NCBI RefSeq assembly: GCF_002884495.1
Contig: NZ_KZ614145.1
Location: forward strand, 744,001 to 808,000
Direction of reading: 5' to 3'
Length of the DNA stretch: 64,000 nucleotides
Source: Rummeliibacillus pycnus
Lineage (GTDB): Bacteria > Bacillota > Bacilli > Bacillales_A > Planococcaceae
Position numbers and translations under genes: made by a program
The notes under the pieces: model-generated
Database searches by the model: none
What the model was told of the DNA's origin: nothing
What the model saw: only the letters and a program-made list of their open reading frames with translations
Part shown: piece after piece, positions 18,239-26,475 of the stretch
How the letters are laid out: each line of letters begins with the position of its first letter
Numbering within the stretch: position 1 is the stretch's first letter

Positions 18239-19678
18239 ATGATGGCTTCAAATACTGAAAATGTAACGCTTAAAAAATCTCTCACCGCCATAAATTTATG
18301 GGCTATTGGTGTGGGAATCGTCATTTCGGGTTCTTATTTTGGGTGGAATTTTGGAGTAGGTGAATCTGGTTTTTTAGGTATGTTAATCGCAACACTACTG
18401 ATGGCGACTCTGTATATTACCATGACATTAGGTATTTCCGAACTTTCTACAATATTGCCACATGCAGGCGGACCTTATTCTTTTGCAAGGAGAAGTATGG
18501 GAAGGTATGTAGGTTTTATAACAGGAATTGGAGTACTCCTACAATATATAATGGCAGGACCAGTAGTAGCGATTGGTATCGGAGGATATGTAAATTTCTT
18601 ATTCCCTGAAATCCCAGCACTTGTTCCGGCAGCTATCATTTTTGGTATTTTTATGATTGTGCATATTATCGGTATTAAAGAGTATGCAACGATAGAAATG
18701 GTTCTTTGTTCTGTGGCAGTTGGGCTATTGGTACTTTTCTTTATTGTTGGTTTACCATATATTCATGTGGGAAATTTATTTCCAAGTAGTGGCAAGTATA
18801 TTCCTGGTGGTTTTAAAGGTATTTGGTCAGCACTTCCATATGCAATGTGGTTATTTTTAGCAATTGAAATGTTGCCAATGTTATCTGAAGAAACTAGAGA
18901 TGTAAATAAAGATATGCCAAAAGGGCTTATTTCAGGAGTGACAACGCTATTAATTATATCCATTTTCACCATAACGGTATCTATTGGATTAGGGGGAGTT
19001 GATAAAATTTCAGTTGCTTCAGATCCATTGCCAGCATCTATAGCATCCGTTTTGGGTGAAACATATTGGTTATCCAAAGTATTAGCAACTGTAGGTTTAG
19101 TTGGTTTAGTATCTAGTTGTTCAGGTGTCATTTTAGCGTATTCAAGACAAGTATACTCTTTAGCGCGTGCTGGCTATTTACCTAAATTTTTATCATTAAT
19201 GAACAAAAAGAGGCAAACACCATATGTTGCAATTATATTGCCAGGTGTTTTAGGTATACTCTTAGTATTTTTCTTTAATCCGAATAATTTAATTTTAATT
19301 TCCACATTTGGGGCGCTTGTTTCGTATATAGCCATGAATTTGTCAGTCATTATTTTGCGCATAAAAGAACCTAATTTAGTAAGGTCCTTTAAAACACCCT
19401 TCTATCCAATTACGCCAATTGTTTCTTTGATCTTGTGTGTCGTTGCCATTTTTGCCAGCTTTTTTGCTAATTTACCATTCTTCTTTGTTTGTATTGCTAT
19501 TTTTGCCTTGGCAAGTCTTTATTATTTTATATGGGCTAGACATCAAATTGATGGTAATGCTCCAGAAGAGAATTTTATGGTTGAGGAAATTGAAAATTCT
19601 AGTCTTTTTGGAAAGATTGAAGACTCTAAATCTGTTGTTGAGATTGAAGCATCTAACCTTATTCGGGAGCTGAAATGA
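18239..19678 (+). CDS. eat: Ethanolamine/amino acid permease of the APC superfamily
   Basis: This 479-residue transporter has 12 predicted helices. The N-terminal NLWAIGVGIVISGSYFGWNF is the hallmark of ethanolamine permeases (Eat). AGGPYSFARRSMGRYVGFIT is the APC consensus. The C-terminal 50 residues are a charged cytoplasmic tail. AAGGAGG lies before two adjacent ATGs (18239 and 18242); the second has better spacing. Beside an amine oxidase and an aldehyde dehydrogenase it likely imports a primary amine substrate. Ethanolamine is possible, but no eut ammonia-lyase gene is present. Confidence 0.85.
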   Translation: MMASNTENVTLKKSLTAINLWAIGVGIVISGSYFGWNFGVGESGFLGMLIATLLMATLYITMTLGISELSTILPHAGGPYSFARRSMGRYVGFITGIGVLLQYIMAGPVVAIGIGGYVNFLFPEIPALVPAAIIFGIFMIVHIIGIKEYATIEMVLCSVAVGLLVLFFIVGLPYIHVGNLFPSSGKYIPGGFKGIWSALPYAMWLFLAIEMLPMLSEETRDVNKDMPKGLISGVTTLLIISIFTITVSIGLGGVDKISVASDPLPASIASVLGETYWLSKVLATVGLVGLVSSCSGVILAYSRQVYSLARAGYLPKFLSLMNKKRQTPYVAIILPGVLGILLVFFFNPNNLILISTFGALVSYIAMNLSVIILRIKEPNLVRSFKTPFYPITPIVSLILCVVAIFASFFANLPFFFVCIAIFALASLYYFIWARHQIDGNAPEENFMVEEIENSSLFGKIEDSKSVVEIEASNLIRELK

Positions 19679-19690
19679 TCAAGATTAAAC

Positions 19691-19722
19691 AGCCACTTCT
19701 CTATCTTAAGAGGTGGCTTTTT
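19691..19722 (+). terminator. Permease terminator, near-copy of the thiamine leader terminator
   Basis: AGCCACTTCT pairs with AGAGGTGGCT, followed by TTTTTG. The stem and about 27 downstream bases (to 19749) are nearly identical to 22537-22594 in the thi leader, including TGTATGGAA and GAAAGGAAGTG. The remaining bases to 19939 show no gene. Confidence 0.85.
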
Positions 19723-19939
19723 GTATGGAAATACATAGAAAGGAAGTGGCATCAGCTCAAAGCTATTTTTAACAAGCCATTTATTGAATTCGTAATGATA
19801 AAAAATAGCGTTAGTTCCACAAAGAGTTTCCATTCAAAAGGCTACTTACTTCTTTTTTTAGGTCAAACAGTTTATCATTAATTTAGAATTCAAGATATTT
19901 ATTAGTAAACATGAAGGCAATACGAAAGGAAGTTTTGAA

Positions 19940-20710
19940 ATGGTTCCATCATTATTCATCGGACACGGTTCACCGTACCTAGCAGTTACTCACAATGATT
20001 ATTCAAATTTTCTAAAGGAATTAGGTAAAAGAATTAGACCGAAAGCAATTGTGATTTTTAGTGCTCACTGGGAGAGTCAAACATTATCACTAACATACAC
20101 AGATGATCTTTTAGATACAGTGTATGATTACTATGGTTTCCCTGAAGAAATGTATCAAATTAACTATCCTGCAAAAGGATCTAAAATCGTAGCGAAAATA
20201 TTGGAAGAGCGCTTTAAAAAGGCTGGAATACAAACTCGACGGGAAGAAGTTCGAGGTTTAGATCATGGAGTATGGGTTGCGCTAAAACATATGTATCCTG
20301 AAGCAGATATACCAGTCGTGGAATTATCGGTGAATCCGTTCTTGTCGCCTAAAGAGCAATTTCATATCGGAGCAGCATTAAAGGGACTTGGTGAAGAAGA
20401 TATTTTAGTCATCGGTAGTGGTACAACAGTACACAACTTCCAATGGATGTATCCGAATGCTACAAGCCCTGTAAAAGAAGCAGTAGAATTTGACGATTGG
20501 ATCTTTGAACAAGTACAAAAAGGGGATATTGACGCTTTAGATCAATATCGTTCACTAGCACCAAATGCCGCTCTAGCAGTGCCAAGACCTGAACACTTTG
20601 TTCCTTTATTTATCGCAATGGGTAGTGCAAGTGACCAAACAACAAAGCCTCAAAAGATTAATCAAACCTATGAATTTGGTACGATGAGTAATATGTGTAT
20701 TGAGTTTTAA
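19940..20710 (+). CDS. LigB-type extradiol dioxygenase (4,5-DOPA dioxygenase-like)
   Basis: This 256-residue class III extradiol dioxygenase resembles YgiD. Metal-binding histidines appear in LFIGHGSP and FSAHWES. The active-site loop is VRGLDHGVWVALKHMYPEAD, followed by VIGSGTTVHNF and the C-terminal PRPEHFVPLF. YgiD-type enzymes open catechol rings such as DOPA; the natural substrate is uncertain. AAAGGAAG ribosome site. It is monocistronic and ends at a strong hairpin. Confidence 0.85.
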   Translation: MVPSLFIGHGSPYLAVTHNDYSNFLKELGKRIRPKAIVIFSAHWESQTLSLTYTDDLLDTVYDYYGFPEEMYQINYPAKGSKIVAKILEERFKKAGIQTRREEVRGLDHGVWVALKHMYPEADIPVVELSVNPFLSPKEQFHIGAALKGLGEEDILVIGSGTTVHNFQWMYPNATSPVKEAVEFDDWIFEQVQKGDIDALDQYRSLAPNAALAVPRPEHFVPLFIAMGSASDQTTKPQKINQTYEFGTMSNMCIEF

Positions 20711-20734
20711 AAGTTAATATCGATAGGTTTTATA

Positions 20735-20775
20735 AAAGAGAACAAAGAGGATATTATCTGATTTGTTCTCTTTAA
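20735..20775 (+). terminator. Terminator of the dioxygenase gene
   Basis: AAAGAGAACAAA pairs perfectly with TTTGTTCTCTTT around a 15-base loop, then AATATATTT. Confidence 0.7.
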
Positions 20776-20882
20776 TATATTTAAATATAATAAGCTCACT
20801 AGTTATTAATGGGTTGATAATATTATCATCTTCCATATGTAGCCAACGGAATAATTGTATAACGATTTTGTATTTTTGTTTG

Positions 20883-21130
20883 TCACCTTGATAAATGATA
20901 ATTCAAAAATCTATCTAAAAATCTTTTTGAGTAACCGTCAGTCGTATTTGTACAAATCGTTTTGTCAGTTTCACCGATATGAGAAGAGACAATGACATCA
21001 AAATTTTCCCAAGCTCGATAATGGATACAGTACTATATGCATGAGAGTTTTCTTTACTATAAAATACGATTGTTGATGCAATTGTAAATATAAACAATAC
21101 TAACACTATTTTTTAAAATATTTTTTTCAT
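20883..21130 (-). pseudogene. Decayed small secreted protein (nonsense plus frameshift)
   Basis: GAAAGGAAGCAGT precedes an ATG at 21130. The frame reads MKKIF, stop, KIVLVLFIFTIASTIVFYSK and ENSHAYSTVS: a signal-peptide-like start with TAA as codon 6. Near 21015-21020 the coding sense moves to another frame, giving YRAWENFDVIVSSHIGETDK, TICTNTTDGYSKRFLDRFLN and a stop at 20883. Together this would be a small exported protein of about 80 residues that I cannot name. Two independent lesions argue for a real pseudogene and against a single base error. Confidence 0.6.
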
Positions 21131-21226
21131 ACTGCTTCCTTTCAGGTGAAAGAGCCATAACATTTCTGTCCATTCGTTTAATTGTTCACAAAATAGAATT
21201 TTAACAAACGTTTGTTCTTATTACTT

Positions 21227-21955
21227 TTATAAATTCCAAAATTTCTTTTTTGGTACTATTACCTGATTGAATTCCACCTCATAGAATTTATTATTAATTT
21301 TTATATATCCATCCTCTAAGTTATTAACTTTTGAGAAAAATAATCCTTCTCTATATCCATTAGAGTTTTGATTTGGGGGCAATAGGTTATTATTTGGATC
21401 AATCAATTTACTAATACCTTTATGTTCATAGAGTGTTACTTTTCCAATGGAGCGTTCCTTAATATGCATCCCATCTAAACCCTTTTTTTGTCTCATATTA
21501 TCGCCAAATAAGTATAGATTCATAGAACAAGAAAGCGATAAATATAAATTGATATATGCTAAATATTCAATGTTAAAAATGTCTATAAATAATTTGTTTA
21601 CAATAAATATAAGAGCGAAAGATAATATTAATAGAATCAAGTTATTTCTAGGACCTGCCCAAGCAACTTTTTTTGCATCTTTTGCTATGTTTTCACGATC
21701 ATTATCTCTATTAAAGTTTACGAATACATTACTATACCATTTAAAATCAATTATAATAAACTTTCTTTTTTTTGCTTCAAAGTAATGTCCTAATTCATGA
21801 ATGCAGATACTGGCATATAGAATGAAATAAGCAATCAAAATACTTATCAAACTTTTAATAAATGTTACATCCTTGTACAATATAAAAAGTGCTAAAAATA
21901 AACAAGTAAATACTAGACCAAAGATTGATAAAATTAAAAAGAATTTATTTTTCAT
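21227..21955 (-). CDS. Site-2 protease (M50)-like membrane metalloprotease
   Basis: This 242-residue protein has about five membrane helices. The zinc motif HELGH occurs in ASICIHELGHYFEAKK in helix 2 or 3. WAGPRNN follows, matching the M50 G-P-x-x-N element. FGDNMRQKKGLDG could supply the third zinc ligand (Asp). The C-terminal 75 residues are soluble. I chose the ATG at 21955, six bases after GGGAGGG; the ATG at 21970 lies before that site. The family cuts within membranes. The substrate is unknown, and no sigma/anti-sigma pair is adjacent. Confidence 0.7.
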   Translation of the reverse strand: MKNKFFLILSIFGLVFTCLFLALFILYKDVTFIKSLISILIAYFILYASICIHELGHYFEAKKRKFIIIDFKWYSNVFVNFNRDNDRENIAKDAKKVAWAGPRNNLILLILSFALIFIVNKLFIDIFNIEYLAYINLYLSLSCSMNLYLFGDNMRQKKGLDGMHIKERSIGKVTLYEHKGISKLIDPNNNLLPPNQNSNGYREGLFFSKVNNLEDGYIKINNKFYEVEFNQVIVPKKKFWNL

Positions 21956-22185
21956 AAATTTCCCTCCCATATAACATTATACTAAATACTTTTACTATTC
22001 TATTATTCTTCGCTAATTGGTTTTTTGCGAACAATTAAACATGCTTTGCCAAGTTTTATTCAACAAATTTAATAAACTAAAAATTAAAAATATGCAGACA
22101 TTACAGGCGTTTTTAATGAGATAGCAGTTAGTAATTCTTCAACGAATGGGCAGGATAGTTAATAATAAAAATTTTCATTCAATTA

Positions 22186-22213
22186 TTGACAATAAAATAG
22201 GAAGTGCTATACT
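22186..22213 (+). promoter_or_regulatory. Sigma-A promoter of the thi operon
   Basis: TTGACA (22186-22191), 16 bases, TATACT (22208-22213), about 25 bp before the first TPP aptamer. Close to consensus. Confidence 0.8.
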
Positions 22214-22237
22214 TTGATTTGTAATTTCATACAACAA

Positions 22238-22329
22238 TTGCTAGGAGAGCTGGTGTTGCCAGCTGAGAGTAGAGCCGTAAGCTCATGATCCTTTAACCTG
22301 ATCTAGATTATGCTAGCGTAGGGAAGCAG
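22238..22329 (+). promoter_or_regulatory. TPP riboswitch aptamer 1
   Basis: Conserved thi-box elements are present: GCTGAGAG in the pyrimidine-sensing arm, and ACCTGATCTAGATTATGC then TAGCGTAGGGAA in the pyrophosphate arm. Short P1 strands flank it (TGCT with AGCA). It is followed within 25 bases by its own terminator. Confidence 0.9.
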
Positions 22330-22349
22330 ATAGGATATTGTCGATTCAA

Positions 22350-22388
22350 GTCCTTGTTTCCTTATGGTGGAAGCAAGGGCTTTTTTAT
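22350..22388 (+). terminator. Terminator of TPP riboswitch 1
   Basis: GTCCTTGTTTCC pairs with GGAAGCAAGGGC (with G-U pairs), followed by TTTTTT. It is the off-state hairpin of the first switch. Confidence 0.8.
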
Positions 22389-22421
22389 TTGCTATAAAAT
22401 TATAATTGAATATTGAAAAGA

Positions 22422-22504
22422 CCACTAGGGGTGCACGGATGTGCTGAGAGAGGAAACTCAACTCTTGGAACCTGATCTAGATCATACTAGCGAAGGGAAG
22501 TGGC
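22422..22504 (+). promoter_or_regulatory. TPP riboswitch aptamer 2
   Basis: A second, closer-to-consensus thi-box: CTAGGGGTGC, GTGCTGAGAG, TTGGAACCTGATCTAGATCA, TACTAGCGAAGGGA. P1 pairs CCACT (22422-22426) with AGTGG (22499-22503). The 3' P1 strand is also able to pair with the downstream terminator, giving a clear switch. Confidence 0.95.
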
Positions 22505-22536
22505 TTCCTTTTTTGTATGCCGTGTACAAGATTGAT

Positions 22537-22571
22537 AGCCACTTCTCTATTTTGAGAGGTGGCTTTTTGTA
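22537..22571 (+). terminator. Terminator of TPP riboswitch 2 with competing antiterminator
   Basis: AGCCACTTCTC pairs with GAGAGGTGGCT, then TTTTTG. GAAGTGGCT at 22497-22505 (overlapping P1) is fully complementary to AGCCACTTC at 22537-22545. Without TPP the antiterminator forms; with TPP, P1 takes this strand and the terminator folds. Confidence 0.9.
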
Positions 22572-22646
22572 TGGAATTACTAAGAAAGGAAGTGAACAAT
22601 CACTCAATCTCTATTTCAGACATGAAAGAATAGGATGATATAAGAA

Positions 22647-23264
22647 ATGGATAAAAAAGTAGCGCTTCATATCATTACAGATGGTCAACATTCATTACAC
22701 GAAGTGGTTCATATCGCCACGAAGTTTGAACCTGATATTCGCTATTTGCATATTCGTGAACCTGGTTGGACTGCAGCTGAACTCTTTGATTGTGTAAAAA
22801 AATTAGCGTATGCAGGTTTTCCATTACAGAAGATTGTGATCAATGATCGAATCGATGTAGCACTTGCTACGAATGTTTCTCATGTGCAATTGGGTTATCG
22901 GAGTATTCCGATTGCTATCGCAAGTGAGAAGTTCTCAAATCTTAAAATGGGTGCATCCATTCATTCGCTGGAAGAGGCTATAAATACAAAAGCCAATTGG
23001 TACCTTTACGGACATATTTTTGATACAGCAAGCAAGAAAGGAATCGCTTGTCGTGGAACAAAATTATTACAACAACTTGTAAATAGCATATCGATTCCTG
23101 TGATTGCGATTGGTGGAGTTACTCCGCAAAATACAAAAGAAGTATGTGCGACAGGCGTATCAGGAATTGCAGTGATGTCAGGAATTTGGCAAGCGAATGA
23201 CCCCGTGGCAAAGGTAAAAGAATATGCTCATCAACTGAAGGAGTGGGAAGATGAAAAGTTTTGA
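22647..23264 (+). CDS. tenI: Thiazole tautomerase TenI
   Basis: This 205-residue TIM-barrel protein is of the ThiE/TenI family. The phosphate loop is IPVIAIGGVTPQN. The TenI-type YGHIFDTASKKG replaces the ThiE pattern G-x-I-F-x-T-x-T-K, and the catalytic histidine lies in this loop. TenI aromatises the thiazole carboxylate made by ThiG in thiamine synthesis. First gene of the operon after the second riboswitch. It overlaps thiO by 14 bases. Confidence 0.88.
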   Translation: MDKKVALHIITDGQHSLHEVVHIATKFEPDIRYLHIREPGWTAAELFDCVKKLAYAGFPLQKIVINDRIDVALATNVSHVQLGYRSIPIAIASEKFSNLKMGASIHSLEEAINTKANWYLYGHIFDTASKKGIACRGTKLLQQLVNSISIPVIAIGGVTPQNTKEVCATGVSGIAVMSGIWQANDPVAKVKEYAHQLKEWEDEKF

Positions 23265-24324
23265 TAGTATCATCATCGGCGGTGGCGTCATCGGTAGTAC
23301 GATTGCACATGGTCTTGCTGAACGTGGACTGCATGTAGCAATTCTTGAAAGAAAAGAAATTGCGGATGGTGCTTCACATGCAGCCGCTGGATTACTAGGC
23401 GTTCAGGCAGAATGGGATGAATACGATCCTTTATATGAAATGGCAAGAAAAAGTCGGGCATTATTTCCAAAAGTAGCTGAAAAAATTCGTGCAAAAACAG
23501 GCGTTGATATTGGGTATGAAGTGAAAGGTATTTACAGGATCGCTAATACAGAAGAAGAATTTGAACGAATTCAACAAATTCGCTCTTGGCAAGTATCTGC
23601 AGGAGAAGAAGCATGGTTGCTTTCTTCAGAAGAATTAAAAAAATTTGAACCGAATGTTTCTTCTGAAGTAATCAGTGCAGTCTATTATCCGACAGACGGA
23701 CATGTGTTGGCACCTGCACTGGCAAAGGGGCAAGCGTTAGCTGCAGCTGCCAGTGGTGCAGAAATATTCGAATATACGACTGTTCAACAAATTGTTGTGA
23801 AAAATGGAAAGGTAGAAGGTGTTCAAACAACAGAAGGGTTTTTCCCGTGTAAGCAAGTTTGTATTGCGATGGGTGCGTGGAGTACACCATTTCTTAAACG
23901 ATTTAACGAAGATTATGGAACTTATCCAGTCAAGGGAGAAGTAATTTCTTTAAAAAGTAATCGACCATTGCTCCATGCGCCTTTATTTTTAAAACGATTT
24001 TATATTGCACCCAAGCGATATGGTAGATATGTAATTGGTGCAACGATGAAGCCAAATTCGTATCAGGAAGATGTGCAAGCAATGAGTATTGTAGATCTAT
24101 TACAAAAGGCATTTTCGATTGTTCCCGCTCTACAAGAAGCAAGTTGGGACCGAACATGGGCAGGATTACGTCCGGAAGCAAATGGTGGTAGACCCTATAT
24201 GGAAGCACATTCGACCATTCAAGGACTGTTTGTATCCACAGGGCATTATCGAAACGGCATCTTATTAAGCCCGTATGTAGGAGAATATATGGCGGATTTA
24301 ATGGTGAACAACTATGTATATTAA
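23251..24324 (+). CDS. thiO: Glycine oxidase ThiO
   Basis: This 357-residue FAD enzyme converts glycine to dehydroglycine for thiazole synthesis. The N-terminal dinucleotide motif is IIIGGGVIGSTIAHGLAERG. HAAAGLLGVQAEW follows the FAD loop, and the C-terminal WDRTWAGLRPEANGGRPYM with STGHYRNGILLSP closes the flavin site, as expected for the D-amino acid oxidase family. AAGGAGTGGGAAG ribosome site inside the end of tenI. Confidence 0.9.
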   Translation: MKSFDSIIIGGGVIGSTIAHGLAERGLHVAILERKEIADGASHAAAGLLGVQAEWDEYDPLYEMARKSRALFPKVAEKIRAKTGVDIGYEVKGIYRIANTEEEFERIQQIRSWQVSAGEEAWLLSSEELKKFEPNVSSEVISAVYYPTDGHVLAPALAKGQALAAAASGAEIFEYTTVQQIVVKNGKVEGVQTTEGFFPCKQVCIAMGAWSTPFLKRFNEDYGTYPVKGEVISLKSNRPLLHAPLFLKRFYIAPKRYGRYVIGATMKPNSYQEDVQAMSIVDLLQKAFSIVPALQEASWDRTWAGLRPEANGGRPYMEAHSTIQGLFVSTGHYRNGILLSPYVGEYMADLMVNNYVY

Positions 24325-24508
24325 TGGGGTTAAGATGGAAGTGTCAGAGCAGGTGAAAACAATAGAGGAGTTATTGGTTCACTTAGGGCTTCAGGGAAAA
24401 ATAGTTGTTGTTGAACAAAATGGTGTCATTTTACAAAAAGAAGATTATTCAAAAGTGGTTAAGTCTACTGATTCTATAGAGATTGTTACATTTGTAGGAG
24501 GCGGTTAA
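24314..24508 (+). CDS. thiS: Sulfur carrier protein ThiS
   Basis: This 64-residue ubiquitin-like protein ends VTFVGGG, the Gly-Gly tail that is adenylated by ThiF and thiocarboxylated to donate sulfur to ThiG. It starts [10 protein letters not shown] with GGTGA upstream, overlapping thiO by 11 bases. Length is typical. Confidence 0.9.
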   Translation: MYINGVKMEVSEQVKTIEELLVHLGLQGKIVVVEQNGVILQKEDYSKVVKSTDSIEIVTFVGGG

Positions 24509-24509
24509 T

Positions 24510-25280
24510 ATGTATCAAATTGGACCATATACATTTACTTCAAGATTATTATTAGGAACAGGGAAATTTTCAGATTATGCTATGCAACGTCGAGCAATAG
24601 AAGTATCAGAAGCTGAAATTTTAACATTTGCTGTGCGCCGTATGAATATTTTTGAACCATCACAGCCTAATTTGCTCGATCAAATCGATTTAGAAAACTA
24701 TCGTTTATTACCAAATACGGCAGGTGCGAAAACAGCCGAGGAAGCAGTACGTATTGCGAAACTCGCAAAGGCATCTGGTTTATGTGATATGGTAAAAGTA
24801 GAGGTAATTGGATGTGATGAGACATTATTGCCCGATCCTTTAGAAACATATCGTGCATGTGAAATGCTTCTAGCAGAAGGGTTTATTGTATTACCGTATA
24901 CTTCAGATGATGTGGTACTTGCTCGGAAATTGCAAAAACTGGGCGTGCATGCCATCATGCCAGGTGCTTCACCAATTGGCTCAGGACAAGGGATTTTAAA
25001 TCCATATAATTTACAAGTTATCATCGAACAAGCGACAGTACCTGTTATTGTAGATGCAGGTATAGGTACTCCGTCTGATGCAGCACTTGCGCTTGAACTA
25101 GGGGCTGAGGCAGTCTTGCTTAACTCAGCAGTTTCTGGTGCAAAAAATCCAGTGCAAATGGCAGAAGCGATGAAACTAGCCATTCGTGCAGGAAGACTAG
25201 GTTTTGAAGCGGGGAGAATAGAAAAAAAAGATCGGGCTCAAGCTAGTAGTCCTTCACAGGGGATGAGTATTGTTGACTAA
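24510..25280 (+). CDS. thiG: Thiazole synthase ThiG
   Basis: This 256-residue TIM-barrel enzyme joins dehydroglycine, deoxyxylulose phosphate and ThiS thiocarboxylate into the thiazole phosphate. Family blocks: [40 protein letters not shown] (containing the Schiff-base lysine), [20 protein letters not shown] and [20 protein letters not shown]. It begins 2 bp after thiS. Confidence 0.95.
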   Translation: MYQIGPYTFTSRLLLGTGKFSDYAMQRRAIEVSEAEILTFAVRRMNIFEPSQPNLLDQIDLENYRLLPNTAGAKTAEEAVRIAKLAKASGLCDMVKVEVIGCDETLLPDPLETYRACEMLLAEGFIVLPYTSDDVVLARKLQKLGVHAIMPGASPIGSGQGILNPYNLQVIIEQATVPVIVDAGIGTPSDAALALELGAEAVLLNSAVSGAKNPVQMAEAMKLAIRAGRLGFEAGRIEKKDRAQASSPSQGMSIVD

Positions 25281-26289
25281 TCGCTATTCAAGACAGGAAC
25301 TATTTTCTTATATAGGACAAATTGGCCAACAAAAAATCCGACAAAAACACGTACTGATTGTTGGCGCAGGAGCATTGGGCAGTAGCAATGCCGAAATGCT
25401 TGTACGGGCAGGAATCGGAAAGTTATCCATAGTAGATCGAGATTATGTAGATTGGTCAAATTTACAGCGTCAACAACTATATAGTGAAGAAGATGTTTAT
25501 CTACACTTACCAAAAGCTGTAGCGGCGAAACAAAGATTAGAGAAAATCAATCGTGATGTGCTGATTGAAGCGTTGGTCCAAGACATTTCATCAACTGAAC
25601 TTTTAGCGTTTCAAGATGTAGATCTAATCATTGATGCAACAGATAATTTTGAAACACGCTTTTTACTTAATGATTTTGCAGTCAAGTATGAAATTCCATG
25701 GATTTATGGTGCATGTGTTGGTAGCTACGGTACTACATATACCATATTACCGCATGAAACACCATGCTTACACTGTTTGATAGACATGATTCCATTTGGA
25801 GGTACAACTTGTGATACTGTAGGAATTATTGCGCCTACAGTTACACAAGTTGTGTCACATCAAATGGTTGAAGCATTGAAAATCTTAGTGGAAGATTGGG
25901 ATGCGCTCCGCAAAGAATTATTAGCATTTGATTTATGGAAAAATGAGCAAACAAAGATCAATGTAGAAGGTCTAAAAAAGTCAACATGTTTAACTTGTGG
26001 AACAAACCCTACTTATCCATATTTAACAAAAGAATCAATAGCCAAGGTTGCGGTACTATGTGGGCGTAATACGGTTCAAATTCGTCCTGCAAAATCGAAG
26101 TCCGTTAATATTATTGATTTTGAAAAGAACCTTGCTCCACATGTTCAACATTTGAAGTCCAATCCCTATTTAATTCATTTTCAAGTGAATAAAAAGCAGA
26201 TTGTCCTTTTTAGAGATGGACGTGTGTTAATTCATGGAACGAATGATATTGTAGAAGCAAAGAAAATCTATCACCAATATTTTGGATAA
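25270..26289 (+). CDS. thiF: Sulfur carrier adenylyltransferase ThiF
   Basis: This 339-residue E1-like enzyme activates the ThiS tail. It has [20 protein letters not shown] for ATP binding, [30 protein letters not shown] and two Cys pairs (CLHC; CLTC) for structural zinc. TTG start (25270 or 25273) behind AGGGGATGAG, overlapping thiG by 11 bases. It is the last gene of the thiazole operon. Confidence 0.9.
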   Translation: MLTNRYSRQELFSYIGQIGQQKIRQKHVLIVGAGALGSSNAEMLVRAGIGKLSIVDRDYVDWSNLQRQQLYSEEDVYLHLPKAVAAKQRLEKINRDVLIEALVQDISSTELLAFQDVDLIIDATDNFETRFLLNDFAVKYEIPWIYGACVGSYGTTYTILPHETPCLHCLIDMIPFGGTTCDTVGIIAPTVTQVVSHQMVEALKILVEDWDALRKELLAFDLWKNEQTKINVEGLKKSTCLTCGTNPTYPYLTKESIAKVAVLCGRNTVQIRPAKSKSVNIIDFEKNLAPHVQHLKSNPYLIHFQVNKKQIVLFRDGRVLIHGTNDIVEAKKIYHQYFG

Positions 26290-26332
26290 AGTATTGATAT
26301 AAAATATTCCTATGAAAAGTAATTTACTGTGA

Positions 26333-26395
26333 AGCTACTATTTTCTTTTAAAAGAATATCCGAAAAGAAACTAAGTTACTATTTTCTCTTTAAAA
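26333..26395. repeat. Direct repeat, two copies 41 bp apart
   Basis: AGCTACTATTTTCT-TTTAAAA (26333-26353) and AGTTACTATTTTCTC-TTTAAAA (26374-26395) differ at two places. They sit just upstream of the candidate ligase promoter and are spaced about four helical turns, so they may be an operator. Confidence 0.5.
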
Positions 26396-26412
26396 CAAAA
26401 AATAACTTTTAA

Positions 26413-26441
26413 ATGACAAAATTATCTGAATACTGTAAAAT
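26413..26441 (+). promoter_or_regulatory. Candidate sigma-A promoter of the acyl-CoA ligase
   Basis: ATGACA (26413-26418), 17 bases, TAAAAT (26436-26441), 34 bp before the coding start. Confidence 0.45.
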
Positions 26442-26475
26442 GAAATTAATTCCATTTTACAAGGGGTGTTTAGGG

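Noticed and set aside
18763-19131. Minus-strand frame of 122 codons
   Set aside because: Antisense of the ethanolamine-type permease, composition of a mirror frame.
22441-22638. Frame of 65 codons across the second TPP riboswitch
   Set aside because: The sequence is fully explained by the aptamer, antiterminator and terminator.
24698-25183. Minus-strand frame of 161 codons
   Set aside because: Antisense of thiG; Ser/Ala-rich mirror of the barrel protein.
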